Origin: Rhodoferax ferrireducens
GTDB lineage: Bacteria; Pseudomonadota; Gammaproteobacteria; Burkholderiales; Burkholderiaceae_C
Direction of reading: 5' to 3'
NCBI RefSeq assembly: GCF_003347515.1
Contig: NZ_QEII01000313.1
Span: 1 to 64,000 of the forward strand
DNA: 64,000 nucleotides
Each line of letters begins with the position of its first letter. The stretch's first letter is position 1. The position numbers and the translations under genes were made by a program. The notes under the pieces were generated by a model that saw only the letters and a program-made list of their open reading frames with translations, was not told where the DNA came from and did not search any database. Shown one piece after another: positions 1 to 7,438 of the stretch.

Positions 1-2
1 TT

Positions 3-29
3 CGCATCCGCTTGAACTACGCCTTCTGA
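3..29 (+). CDS. C-terminal tail of a gene entering from the left, probably an outer-membrane beta-barrel protein
   Basis: Only the last eight codons are inside the window, reading RIRLNYAF then TGA at 27-29. A chain ending in Phe with alternating hydrophobic residues and a Tyr at the antepenultimate position is the usual C-terminal signature of outer-membrane beta-barrel proteins recognised by the BAM machinery. Two intrinsic terminators follow at once, which supports this being a real gene end. The frame choice rests on this signature and on the terminators, and the specific protein cannot be named. Confidence 0.4.
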   Translation, partial: RIRLNYAF

Positions 30-36
30 TCGATCG

Positions 37-80
37 AATCCCCCGAACTTAACCACTCGGGGGATTGCGCTTCTCTTTTT
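37..80 (+). terminator. Intrinsic terminator 1 of the upstream gene
   Basis: A perfect 10-bp inverted repeat (37-46 AATCCCCCGA, 57-66 TCGGGGGATT) with a 10-nt loop is followed by a T-rich stretch at 71-80. It lies 8 nt after the stop of the left-edge gene. Confidence 0.7.
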
Positions 81-97
81 CCAAGATGGGGATTTAC

Positions 98-123
98 AGG
101 TGCTCGCAAGAGCACCTTTTTTT
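98..123 (+). terminator. Intrinsic terminator 2, tandem
   Basis: An 8-bp stem (AGGTGCTC 98-105, GAGCACCT 110-117) closes a GCAA tetraloop and runs straight into a T7 tract at 117-123. This is a textbook rho-independent terminator. Together with the preceding hairpin it gives two tandem terminators insulating the next gene. Confidence 0.85.
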
Positions 124-208
124 CGTCGGTGTAGCCGGCCCGCATGGCGTTGATTTGGTCCTTCGTTGCTTCCTTCCTCACAATATGCGGCGGACCAGAC
201 CAATCCGG

Positions 209-237
209 TTGACGCGCAGATTTTTTGTCCCTAGTAT
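209..237 (+). promoter_or_regulatory. Sigma-70-type promoter of the GlsB-like gene
   Basis: TTGACG at 209-214 and TAGTAT at 232-237 are separated by exactly 17 bp. The expected transcription start is near 244, about 70 nt before the start codon at 314. The call is from consensus match only. Confidence 0.6.
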
Positions 238-313
238 CTTTTTCATCCAAGACACACGGAGGTCATCATGGCCTCACAGCGCGGATGGCTTCAATCACCA
301 AGGGAGTATGGAT

Positions 314-568
314 ATGAGCTGGATCATCTCGTTGATTATTGGCGGCATCGTTGGCTGGTTGGCGAGCATCGTCATGAAGACCAACGCCCAGATGGGCTGG
401 ATCGCCAATGTGCTGGTGGGCGTGGTGGGCTCGCTGCTGGGCTACTGGATCGCCGGACTGGTGGGTATCGCCGCCACCGGCGGCCTGCTGCGCTTTGTGG
501 TCGCGGTGGCCGGCGCGGTGCTGCTGATCTTCATCCTGCGCAAGCTCGGCGTGTTCGGGAAAACGTAG
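314..568 (+). CDS. GlsB/YeaQ/YmgE family stress-response membrane protein
   Basis: This 84-residue, very hydrophobic protein is of the transglycosylase-associated (GlsB/YeaQ/YmgE) family, small inner-membrane proteins induced by envelope and acid stress with no established biochemical activity. Three predicted membrane helices are visible (about residues 2-19, 25-50 and 55-78), with the family's Gly-rich WLAS..., MGWIANVLVG and GSLLGYWI segments. I chose ATG 314 because AGGGAG at 301-306 lies 7 nt upstream; the in-frame ATG at 308 is too close to that site. It is monocistronic behind two terminators and its own promoter. A second strong Shine-Dalgarno/ATG pair at 258-270 is out of frame. Confidence 0.85.
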   Translation: MSWIISLIIGGIVGWLASIVMKTNAQMGWIANVLVGVVGSLLGYWIAGLVGIAATGGLLRFVVAVAGAVLLIFILRKLGVFGKT

Positions 569-680
569 GGCCACGTAGCGCCGAATCCCGCAATAGCGGC
601 ATTGCGTCGGTCAAGTCGGATGGAATGACCAAGACGGTGAAGGACAACACCTGAATCGATAGCGCGCCTTAGCGTGAAAG

Positions 681-2273
681 TCAGACCTGCGCCGCCCTGA
701 TCAAATCAGCCGCCTTCTCGGCAATCATGATCACCGGCGCATTGGTGTTGCCCGCCACCAGGCGCGGCATGACGGAGGCGTCCACCACGCGCAACGCCTC
801 AATTCCGCGCACGCGCAACTGCGCATCTACCACGTCCAGGGTCCCCGGGCCCATGCGGCAGGTGCCGGCCGGATGGTAGATCGTGTCGGCGTGGTCACGG
901 ATGAAATGCTCGATCTCGGCGTCGGTCCGGGCGCGGGCTGACGCCGCCAGCTCCCTGCCACCAATCGCGGCCAGCGCGGGCTGCGCAAGAATCTGGCGCA
1001 TCAGCTTGAAGCCGCGAATCAGCCGATCCATGTCGTCGCGCTCGCCCAGAAAGTTGGGGTCGATCAAGGGCGGCTCGAGTGGGTCTTTGCTGGCCAGGGT
1101 GACGCTGCCACGGCTGCGCGGGCGCAGCAGGCAGACATGGCACGAGTAGCCATGACCGAAGGTGGTGGTGCGGCCGTGGTTGACCAGTTTGCCGACCACA
1201 AAGTGCAGCTGCAGGTCCGGGATCGGCTCGCTGACCTGGCTCTTGATGAAGCCGCCCGCCTCGGCGAAATTGCTGGTGAGCAGGCCGCTGCGGTGGCGGC
1301 GCCATTCGAAAATGCCCTGGATGGCGCGCACCATGCCGCTGAAGGAAAGACCAAACAAATCCTTGGCCTGTGGCGCATCCACCACCAGCACGACATCCGG
1401 GTGGTCATGCAGGTTTTGCCCCACGCCGGGGAGGTCGTGCAGGGTGGCGATGCCGTTTTCCAGCAGGTGCGCGTGCGGACCCACGCCCGACAGCATCAGG
1501 ATCTGCGGCGACTGCAGGGCGCCGGCGCACAGCAGCACCTCGCGCGAAGCCTTGAGTTGCTTCACCGCGCCCTCGTGATGGAACTCCACGCCGACCGCGC
1601 GTTTGCGCTCCAGCAGGATGCGGGTGACGTGCGCACCGGTGAACACGCGCAGGTTGGGGCGCGTCAGGTTGGGCGTCAGGTAGGCCTTGGCGGCACTGAA
1701 GCGCTCGCCATTTTTGTGCGTGACCTGGTACAGGCCGACGCCGTCCTGGCGCTCGGCGTTGAAGTCAGGGTTGGGCTCGAAGCCGGCCTGCAGCGCGGCC
1801 TCGACAAACACCGGACCAAAGCGGTTGGGCTGGGCCAGATCCATCACGTTGAGTGGGCCGCTGGCGCCGTGGAAGGCATCGGCCCCGCGCTGGTTGTGTT
1901 CGGCACGTTTGAAATAGGGCAGCACGTCCTCATAGGCCCAGCCGGGGTTGCCTTGCGCCGCCCAGTGGTCATAGTCGGCCCGGTGGCCACGGGTGTAAAT
2001 CATGGCGTTGACGGAACTGGAGCCACCCAGCACCTTGCCGCGTGGCTGGTAGCCGGCGCGGCCATTCAGGCCGGCTTGCGGCACGGTCTGGAACTGCCAG
2101 TTGGCCTGGCCCGTCTTGGCCAGCACGGCCAGGCCGGCCGGGCAGTGGATCAGTACGCTGGTGTCGGGCGGGCCAGCTTCGAGCAGGGCCACGCTGATGT
2201 CGGGGTTTTCGCTCAGCCGCGCCGCCAGCACGCAGCCGGCCGAGCCGCCGCCGATGATGAGGTAGTCAAACAT
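681..2273 (-). CDS. GMC-family FAD-dependent oxidoreductase (choline/alcohol dehydrogenase type)
   Basis: This 530-residue protein is a glucose-methanol-choline oxidoreductase, an FAD enzyme oxidising an alcohol to an aldehyde. The N-terminal dinucleotide-binding motif IIGGGSAG is at residues 6-13, GMC signature 1 (GKVLGGSSSVNAM) near 79-91, signature 2 (GALQSPQILMLSGVG) mid-protein, and the C-terminal catalytic HPAGTCRMG and GNTNAP blocks near 468 and 509. It is of the AlkJ/BetA-like length class; the substrate cannot be told. The start at 2273 is preceded by GGGAGA at good spacing; upstream in-frame codons lack family homology. It is divergent from ohrR, and the OhrR-type operator at 2411-2448 contains a possible -10 for this gene, so peroxide-linked control is possible. 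Confidence 0.88.
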   Translation of the reverse strand: MFDYLIIGGGSAGCVLAARLSENPDISVALLEAGPPDTSVLIHCPAGLAVLAKTGQANWQFQTVPQAGLNGRAGYQPRGKVLGGSSSVNAMIYTRGHRADYDHWAAQGNPGWAYEDVLPYFKRAEHNQRGADAFHGASGPLNVMDLAQPNRFGPVFVEAALQAGFEPNPDFNAERQDGVGLYQVTHKNGERFSAAKAYLTPNLTRPNLRVFTGAHVTRILLERKRAVGVEFHHEGAVKQLKASREVLLCAGALQSPQILMLSGVGPHAHLLENGIATLHDLPGVGQNLHDHPDVVLVVDAPQAKDLFGLSFSGMVRAIQGIFEWRRHRSGLLTSNFAEAGGFIKSQVSEPIPDLQLHFVVGKLVNHGRTTTFGHGYSCHVCLLRPRSRGSVTLASKDPLEPPLIDPNFLGERDDMDRLIRGFKLMRQILAQPALAAIGGRELAASARARTDAEIEHFIRDHADTIYHPAGTCRMGPGTLDVVDAQLRVRGIEALRVVDASVMPRLVAGNTNAPVIMIAEKAADLIRAAQV

Positions 2274-2410
2274 GGAGTTCTCCCGGGCACGTTGAGAATC
2301 ATTTTGCGGTGTGCCCGGCGTGCACCTTACCGCAAACGCTGCCCGGGTTTTAGAGGGCCGGCCCCAAGGGCACAGCCGCAGAAGCCCACGACGAGATGGC
2401 TGCTTGATTA

Positions 2411-2448
2411 TTGAATTGTACACAATTTAATTGTGTGCTACAATTCAA
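2411..2448. promoter_or_regulatory. Nested OhrR-type operator over divergent promoters
   Basis: The inner 15-bp palindrome CACAATT-T-AATTGTG (2421-2435) sits inside an outer perfect 10-bp inverted repeat (TTGAATTGTA 2411-2420, TACAATTCAA 2439-2448). The inner core resembles known OhrR operators (TACAATT/AATTGTA type). TACAAT at 2439-2444 could be the -10 of ohrR, and the same hexamer on the minus strand (2420-2415) the -10 of the GMC gene. Confidence 0.7.
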
Positions 2449-2450
2449 CC

Positions 2451-2906
2451 ATGACAACACAACATCCGGCCCCCGCCTCCGATCCCGCCCTGCTGCTGGA
2501 CAACCAGTTGTGCTTTGCGCTGTATTCCACTTCGCTGGCCATGACCAAGCTCTACAAGCCGCTGCTGGCCGAGTTGGGATTGACCTACCCGCAATACCTG
2601 GTGATGTTGGTGCTGTGGGAACAGGATGACGTCAGCGTCTCCGCGCTGGGCGAGCGCCTGTTTCTGGACTCCGGCACGCTGACGCCGCTGCTCAAGCGCA
2701 TGGAAGGAGCCGGTCTGCTGCTGCGCACACGTTCCCCGCAGGACGAACGGCGGGTGCAAATTTGCCTCACCGCTGCCGGGCGCGAACTCAAGGCCCGGGC
2801 CGCCAAGGTGCCGGCTTGCGTGGTCAGCGCCACCCATTGTCCCGTCCCCGAATTGATGGCGCTGACAAAGACCGTGCAGGCCCTGCGCCAGCAATTGGCG
2901 GCCTGA
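2451..2906 (+). CDS. ohrR: Organic-hydroperoxide-sensing MarR-family repressor OhrR
   Basis: This 151-residue winged-helix MarR protein represses the peroxidase gene ohr until its reactive cysteine is oxidised by organic peroxide. Cys21 sits in the conserved QLCFALYS context of the peroxidatic cysteine. Two further cysteines in the VPACVVSATHC segment (about 122 and 129) would make it a two-Cys (Xanthomonas-type) sensor. The wing motif DERRVQICLT is present. The ohr gene follows 72 bp downstream in the same direction. The start ATG 2451 has no Shine-Dalgarno and lies only 6 nt after the candidate -10 hexamer, so the transcript may be leaderless. Autoregulation through the dyad at 2411-2448 is likely. 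Confidence 0.9.
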   Translation: MTTQHPAPASDPALLLDNQLCFALYSTSLAMTKLYKPLLAELGLTYPQYLVMLVLWEQDDVSVSALGERLFLDSGTLTPLLKRMEGAGLLLRTRSPQDERRVQICLTAAGRELKARAAKVPACVVSATHCPVPELMALTKTVQALRQQLAA

Positions 2907-2978
2907 TGCGCCACTGATTTTTCTGCCCTCCCTTTTTTTAACCCGCTTCACCTCGAAGTATTTTTCCAAGGAAACACC

Positions 2979-3407
2979 ATGGTCACCAAAGTCGAAAAAG
3001 TCGTTTACCAAGCCCACGCTACCTCCACCGGCGGCCGTGACGGCACCACCAAAACATCGGACGGTTTGCTGGAACTCAGGCTGGCCGTGCCCAAGGAAAT
3101 GGGCGGCGCCGGCGGCGGTGTCAACCCCGAGCAGCTGTTTGCCGCGGGCTACAGCGCCTGCTTCATCGGCGCCATGAAATACGTGGCTGGCACGCAAAAG
3201 CTGGCCATGCCGGCGGATGCCTCCATCAACGCCACCGTGGGTATCGGCGCCATTCCGGCCGGCTTCGGTATCGAGGTGCAGATGGTGGTGAACCTGCCAG
3301 GCATGGAGCGCGAAGCCGCCCTGGCGCTGATCAACAAGGCGCATGAGGTGTGCCCGTATTCGAACGCCACGCGCGGCAACATTGAAGTGACGCTGACGCT
3401 GGCGTAG
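2979..3407 (+). CDS. ohr: Organic hydroperoxide resistance peroxidase Ohr
   Basis: This 142-residue OsmC/Ohr-family thiol peroxidase reduces organic hydroperoxides in the cytoplasm through a disulfide between two cysteines. Both are present: Cys61 in AAGYSACFIGAM and Cys125 in EVCPYSNATRGN. The Ohr-type N-terminus (VVYQAHATSTGGRDG) distinguishes it from OsmC. The start has AAGGA 8 nt upstream. It follows ohrR and may share its promoter; I see no second copy of the operator in the 72-bp gap. A perfect GC hairpin lies just after the stop. Confidence 0.95.
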   Translation: MVTKVEKVVYQAHATSTGGRDGTTKTSDGLLELRLAVPKEMGGAGGGVNPEQLFAAGYSACFIGAMKYVAGTQKLAMPADASINATVGIGAIPAGFGIEVQMVVNLPGMEREAALALINKAHEVCPYSNATRGNIEVTLTLA

Positions 3408-3423
3408 TCTTCCTGTCACCTTG

Positions 3424-3454
3424 GTGGCCCGCCCCGGTTGTCGGCGCGGGCCAC
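3424..3454 (+). terminator. GC hairpin after ohr
   Basis: A perfect 9-bp stem GTGGCCCGC/GCGGGCCAC (3424-3432, 3446-3454) with a 13-nt loop lies 16 nt after the ohr stop and directly before the next gene. It has no T tract, so it may stabilise the mRNA 3' end or terminate only weakly. Confidence 0.4.
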
Positions 3455-3472
3455 ATCGTTTATGGTGCGCCC

Positions 3473-4591
3473 ATGACGACACTTGATTTTCTGGTCCGCA
3501 AAGACCAACTCGCCAGCACCGAGCTGCGCAGCACGCCAGACCGGCCTTTGGACAGCGGCGAGATCCGCTTGCGCATTGACAAATTCGCGCTGACCTCCAA
3601 CAACATCACCTACGCCGCGTTTGGCGAGGCGATGAATTATTGGTCCTTCTTCCCGGTCAGCGCCGCTGACGATCAGGGCTGGGGCCGCATTCCGGTGTGG
3701 GGGTTTTCTACCGTGGTGCAGTCATTGCATGCGGGTGTGGCGGTGGGCGAGAAGCTCTACGGCTACTACCCCATGTCCAACAGCGTGGTGTTGCAGCCCA
3801 CGCGTCTGTCGCCGGCCGGATTCTCGGACGGCGTGGCGCACCGGGCCGGCCTGCACCCGGTGTACAACCAGTACCAGCGCTGCAGCGCCGACCCGTTTTA
3901 CACCGTCGACAGTGAAGACACGCAAGCGCTGCTTCGGCCGCTGTTCATCACTTCGTGGCTGATAGACGATTTTCTGGCCGACAACGACTTCTTTGGCGCG
4001 GTGGGGGCAGAGGGCCAACCGGCGCTCATGCTGCTGTCCAGCGCGTCGAGCAAAACGGCGTATGGCACGGCCTTCCAGCTGGCCCAGCGCCAGGGGATTG
4101 AGGTGGTGGGCCTGACATCGGCGGGCAACGTCGGTTTTTGCGAAAGCCTGGGTTGCTACCACCGCGTGCTGCGCTACGACCAGCTCGACCAGATCGACGC
4201 CGACGCGGCCTGCGTCTACATCGACTTTGCCGGCGATGCCGGGCTGCGCCGCGCCATTCACACCCGTCTTGCAAACCTGAAGTACAGCAGCTCCATCGGC
4301 GGCACGCACGTCGAACAACTGGGCGGCGCCCAAGACCTGCCCGGCCCCCGGGCAACGCTGTTTTTTGCCCCGGCCCAGATCAAGAAGCGCAACGCGGATT
4401 GGGGCGCGCAAGGGCTGGGTCAGCGCCTGCTGCAAGCCTGGCAGGCCTTTGTCGCCCAGGTCAACGACCCGGCGGGTCCGTGGCTGATCGCAGAGCAGCA
4501 TCAGGGACCGTTGGCGGTGCAGGCCGCCTACCAGCAGGTGCTGGGCGGACGCGGCGACCCGCGCCGGGGGCATATGCTGTCGCTGAGCTGA
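3473..4591 (+). CDS. DUF2855 family protein
   Basis: This 372-residue protein belongs to the uncharacterised DUF2855 family, distantly related to medium-chain dehydrogenase/reductases. The N-terminal half resembles the GroES-like fold opening (GEIRLRIDKFALTSNNITYA). A later region (ALMLLSSASSKTAYGTAFQLA, then VVGLTSAGNVGFCESLGCYHRVLRYD) resembles an MDR nucleotide-binding half, but without a clear GxGxxG motif. It is monocistronic, starts at ATG 3473 19 bp after the ohr hairpin, and is convergent with the K+ channel gene. No reaction is established for the family. Confidence 0.8.
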   Translation: MTTLDFLVRKDQLASTELRSTPDRPLDSGEIRLRIDKFALTSNNITYAAFGEAMNYWSFFPVSAADDQGWGRIPVWGFSTVVQSLHAGVAVGEKLYGYYPMSNSVVLQPTRLSPAGFSDGVAHRAGLHPVYNQYQRCSADPFYTVDSEDTQALLRPLFITSWLIDDFLADNDFFGAVGAEGQPALMLLSSASSKTAYGTAFQLAQRQGIEVVGLTSAGNVGFCESLGCYHRVLRYDQLDQIDADAACVYIDFAGDAGLRRAIHTRLANLKYSSSIGGTHVEQLGGAQDLPGPRATLFFAPAQIKKRNADWGAQGLGQRLLQAWQAFVAQVNDPAGPWLIAEQHQGPLAVQAAYQQVLGGRGDPRRGHMLSLS

Positions 4592-4603
4592 AGCGGCCTG
4601 GCC

Positions 4604-5011
4604 CTAGGACGTTTCGCGCCGGGCCTTGAATTCGCGCAGCTCGTCATGCAGGCTGCGCACCTCCAGCCGCAGCGCGCCGATCTCCTGCATCAGGTCGCGC
4701 TCGATCTGGCGCTCTTCGGTTTCAACGAACATGGCCGCCACCGAGGCCGTGACCAGCGACAGCACGGCCAGGCCGAGCAGCACCACCAGCACCGAGAACA
4801 TGCGTGAGGCGTGAGTGCTGGGCACGATGTCGCCATAGCCCACCGTGGCAGCCGTGGTGAAGGCCAGCCACAGGCCGTCACTCAAGGTGAGGGCGCTGGG
4901 CTCCACGATCCAGAACCCCACGCCGCCCAGGCCCAGGATCAGCAGACAGAGCAGCAGCGAGTAAATCAGGCCGCGCCGGGTAATGAATCGTTTACGTTGT
5001 TGCCATTTCAT
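4604..5011 (-). CDS. Two-helix potassium channel family protein
   Basis: This 135-residue protein has a minimal pore module: helix 1 (about residues 15-35), a pore loop with selectivity filter TVGYGD at 56-61, helix 2 (about 68-93), then a charged C-terminal coiled coil (EERQIERDLMQEIGALRLEV). There is no voltage sensor and no RCK/TrkA domain, so it is probably a small tetrameric K+ channel gated by other means. I chose Met at 5011 as start because the alternative upstream GTG adds a Pro-rich stretch without family character. It is divergent from the srkA-like gene, with starts 52 bp apart. Confidence 0.8.
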   Translation of the reverse strand: MKWQQRKRFITRRGLIYSLLLCLLILGLGGVGFWIVEPSALTLSDGLWLAFTTAATVGYGDIVPSTHASRMFSVLVVLLGLAVLSLVTASVAAMFVETEERQIERDLMQEIGALRLEVRSLHDELREFKARRETS

Positions 5012-5062
5012 AACCGGGGACTGTACAGGGCAGGGTTGGCGCAGAGGTTTGATAATGGGCAC

Positions 5063-6118
5063 ATGTTGTCAACTTCCCCCACTTCTTCCAATCTTCACGC
5101 GTTCGAGGGGCTGACGCCCGACGTGGTCATGGACGCGCTGGCCAGCGTCGGCCTCTATGGCGACGGCCGGCAACTGGCCCTGAGTTCGTATGAGAACCGC
5201 GTCTACCAGCTGCACCTGGAAGACGGCCCGGCGGTGGTCGCCAAGTTTTACCGTCCCGAGCGTTGGAGCGAGGCGCAGATTCTGGAGGAACATGCGTTCT
5301 CGGCCGAGCTGATGGCGGCGGAGATTCCGGTGGTCGGGCCGCTGGTCTTGAATGGCACGACACTCAATCACTTTGGCGGCTTCGCCTTCAGCGTCAGCCC
5401 TAGCCGGGGTGGCCGTCCGCCCGAGCTGGACGACCCGGACGTGCTGGAGTGGATTGGCCGCTTTCTGGCGCGCATCCACACCGTCGGCGCCGCCAAACCT
5501 TTCGTCAGCCGGCCGGCGCTGGACCTGCAAAGCTTTGGCATCGACTCGCGCGAATGGCTGCTGAGCCACGACAAGGTGCCGCTGGACGTGCAGTCGGCTT
5601 GGGCCAAGGTGTCGCAGGATGCTATTGACTTGATAGCTGGTTACGCATGTCTAACGGGGGCTGGAGGCAAAAAAGACCCTTATTCCGAGCCGATCAAGCA
5701 GATCCGCCTGCATGGTGACTGCCATCCAGGCAACATCCTGTGGACGCCGCTGGACTCGCCGGCCAGCGCCGGACCGGGACCGCATTTTGTCGATCTGGAC
5801 GACGCCCGCAGCGGCCCGGCGGTGCAAGACCTGTGGATGCTGCTCAGCGGCGACCGCCAGCAGCGCAGCCGCCAGCTCGGCGCCCTGGTTGACGGTTACG
5901 AGCAGTTCCGGGAATTTGACCGGCGCGAACTGGCGCTGATCGAACCGCTGCGCACGCTGCGTCTGATTCACTACAGCGCCTGGCTGGCGCGGCGCTGGGA
6001 TGACCCGTCATTCCCCATCAACTTCCCCTGGTTCGGCTCCAGCGACTACTGGCAGGGCCAGGTGCAGATGCTGGAAGAGCAGATGGAAGCGATGCAGGAA
6101 GAGCCGCTGGTGGTGTGA
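5063..6118 (+). CDS. srkA: SrkA/YihE-type stress response Ser/Thr protein kinase
   Basis: This 351-residue kinase has the APH/choline-kinase-like fold of SrkA, which counteracts stress-induced death. Visible landmarks are the N-lobe Lys (PAVVAKFYRPERW), the catalytic loop LHGDCHPGNILW and the metal-binding FVDLDDARSGPAVQD. It is about 20 residues longer than E. coli SrkA. The excess includes residues about 187-209, encoded exactly by a copy of the dispersed repeat at 5621-5681 (see that entry). The insert sits between the N-lobe and the catalytic loop, so it probably forms a surface loop. The start is ATG 5063. Confidence 0.88.
   Translation: MLSTSPTSSNLHAFEGLTPDVVMDALASVGLYGDGRQLALSSYENRVYQLHLEDGPAVVAKFYRPERWSEAQILEEHAFSAELMAAEIPVVGPLVLNGTTLNHFGGFAFSVSPSRGGRPPELDDPDVLEWIGRFLARIHTVGAAKPFVSRPALDLQSFGIDSREWLLSHDKVPLDVQSAWAKVSQDAIDLIAGYACLTGAGGKKDPYSEPIKQIRLHGDCHPGNILWTPLDSPASAGPGPHFVDLDDARSGPAVQDLWMLLSGDRQQRSRQLGALVDGYEQFREFDRRELALIEPLRTLRLIHYSAWLARRWDDPSFPINFPWFGSSDYWQGQVQMLEEQMEAMQEEPLVV
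5621..5681 (+). repeat. Dispersed repeat, copy 1 (in frame inside srkA)
   Basis: GCTAT-N7-ATAGC (5621-5637) is followed by a tail related to copies at 13006 and 33952 (GGTTACGCA ... ACGGGGGCTGGAGGC). It is read in frame in srkA as AIDLIAGYACLTGAGG and following residues. It is more diverged than the intergenic copies, as expected under coding constraint. Confidence 0.7.
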
Positions 6119-6249
6119 GAGCCCCGGCGCCTGGCCACCTCAGCACTTGACCCACGTCGTTTCGGCTCGTTATGATCATTTAATCGATCACCCATCGATT
6201 GCCGTGCCCATCATCGGGCCTGTTGCGTCTGTCCACCAAGGAGCTATCC

Positions 6250-6765
6250 ATGAGAATAACGCTATCCCTGATCCCTGTTGCCGTGCTGCTCGCCGCCTGT
6301 GTCACCACACCGCCGGCGCCATCGGCGGCCGCGCAACTCGCACCGACCCAGGGCAACACGGCGATCGGCAGCGTCAAGTTTGTCAGCCAAGGCGGCAAGA
6401 TCATCGTCAGCGGCGAGGTCAGCGGCCTCAAACCGAATGCCGTTCACGGTTTTCACATTCACGACAAGGGGGACTGCTCCAGCGGGGACGGCATGAGTGC
6501 AGGCGGGCATTTCAACCCCGAAGGAAAACCGCATGGTGCCGCTGACGCCGCGACCCACCACGCGGGTGACCTGCCCAGTTTGAAAGCCGATGCCCGCGGC
6601 GTCGCCACCTTCAGCTTCGAGTCCACGAGCTTGAGGGTCGGCGAGGGCATGACGGATGTGATCGGTCATGGCCTGATTGTTCACCGCGATCCAGATGATT
6701 TCACCACCCAGCCTACCGGCAACTCGGGTGCACGCATCGCCTGCGGCGTCATCACGCGCCGGTAA
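6250..6765 (+). CDS. sodC: Cu,Zn superoxide dismutase, lipoprotein form
   Basis: This 171-residue periplasmic SodC converts superoxide to peroxide and oxygen. The N-terminus is a lipoprotein signal with lipobox LLAAC (Cys17), so the enzyme is probably tethered to an envelope membrane. Metal-binding histidines appear in HGFHIHDKGDC, GGHFNPEGKPHG, the HH of the zinc loop and GHGLIVHRDPDD. The two Cys of the structural disulfide (KGDC and ARIACG) and the active-site Arg (NSGARIACG) are present. ATG 6250 has AAGGAG 6 nt upstream. It is monocistronic. Confidence 0.92.
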   Translation: MRITLSLIPVAVLLAACVTTPPAPSAAAQLAPTQGNTAIGSVKFVSQGGKIIVSGEVSGLKPNAVHGFHIHDKGDCSSGDGMSAGGHFNPEGKPHGAADAATHHAGDLPSLKADARGVATFSFESTSLRVGEGMTDVIGHGLIVHRDPDDFTTQPTGNSGARIACGVITRR

Positions 6766-6789
6766 AGCGCTAGTCAGGGCCGACCCGCT

Positions 6790-7344
6790 TCAATGGATGT
6801 GCGGTCCGGCGTTACCCGTCGGCTCGGGTGAACTCCGGTAGCCACGCAGCTGCGCATATCGCGCATTCTGTTCTGCGCTGAGGATCGCAACCTGGTGCAG
6901 ATGTGCCTCCAAGTGTGTTTCGCGCACTTTGGCCTGGAGCACGCCAATGTCCTGGAGCGATCGGGCCAGCAGTTCGGCCGTCACGGCACGGCTGGCGAAC
7001 AGCCGGTCGAGTTCGCGCTCTTGCGCGACCAGCGCCTGGCCTAGCGGAATCGCTTTCGCGGTCATGGCGGCAAAGAGGGCTTCGGTGCGGCTGCGTTGCT
7101 CAGGCGTCAGGGCCAGCGGCGTGGCAAGCTCCAGCACGTGAGCCGGACCCGCATAGCCGTTGAGTTCTGCAGCCCGGGCCAGACCCATGCCCTTGCCCGA
7201 CAGATAAGCACTGATGTCTTCGGGGGACAGGGCCTTGATGTCGCGGTCCTCCTGCCCGGCATAGGCCGACGCAGGCGCGGCCATCGACACGGAGGGAGCC
7301 AGGCAAAGGGACGCGATCAGGCAGAAAAAAAGGGGAAGCTTCAT
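6790..7344 (-). CDS. Spy/CpxP-like periplasmic protein
   Basis: This 184-residue protein has a Sec signal peptide (residues 1-22, cleavage near SMA-APA) and a helical body with the 'LTPEQ'-type motif of the Spy/CpxP superfamily (LALTPEQRSRTEALFAAM, later AILSAEQNARYAQLRGY). These are periplasmic chaperone-like or metal-responsive proteins. The His-rich tail (GPHIH) and the preceding QEDRDIKALSPEDI segment suggest metal or stress responsiveness, which is inference. The start at 7344 has AGAGG 5 nt upstream. It is divergent from a Crp/Fnr regulator, and the 20-bp palindrome at 7419-7438 lies between the two genes, so it is probably that regulator's target. Confidence 0.72.
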   Translation of the reverse strand: MKLPLFFCLIASLCLAPSVSMAAPASAYAGQEDRDIKALSPEDISAYLSGKGMGLARAAELNGYAGPAHVLELATPLALTPEQRSRTEALFAAMTAKAIPLGQALVAQERELDRLFASRAVTAELLARSLQDIGVLQAKVRETHLEAHLHQVAILSAEQNARYAQLRGYRSSPEPTGNAGPHIH

Positions 7345-7418
7345 GTGAACCTCTGGTGGTAAATGGGGTGGTTGACGGTCAATCAGGCTGCGATTTTCTA
7401 TCGCCAGAGGCGTCTTCA

Positions 7419-7438
7419 CATATGATTTCGATCATATG
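7419..7438. promoter_or_regulatory. Crp/Fnr-type operator overlapping the regulator start codon
   Basis: CATATGAT-TTCG-ATCATATG is a perfect 8+4+8 palindrome containing the family core TGA-N6-TCA. Its last three bases are the ATG of the Crp/Fnr gene. TATGAT occurs within it on both strands and could serve as the -10 for either gene. Confidence 0.7.

Noticed and set aside
17..250. 77-codon minus-strand open frame at the left edge
   Set aside because: It runs across two plus-strand intrinsic terminators and a good sigma-70 promoter and has no recognisable protein features.
588..606. Small hairpin CGCAAT/ATTGCG after the GlsB-like gene as terminator
   Set aside because: The stem is only 6 bp with no T tract on either strand.
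1137..2414. 425-codon plus-strand frame opposite the GMC gene
   Set aside because: It is antisense to a protein with all GMC signatures; long antisense frames are expected in GC-rich DNA.
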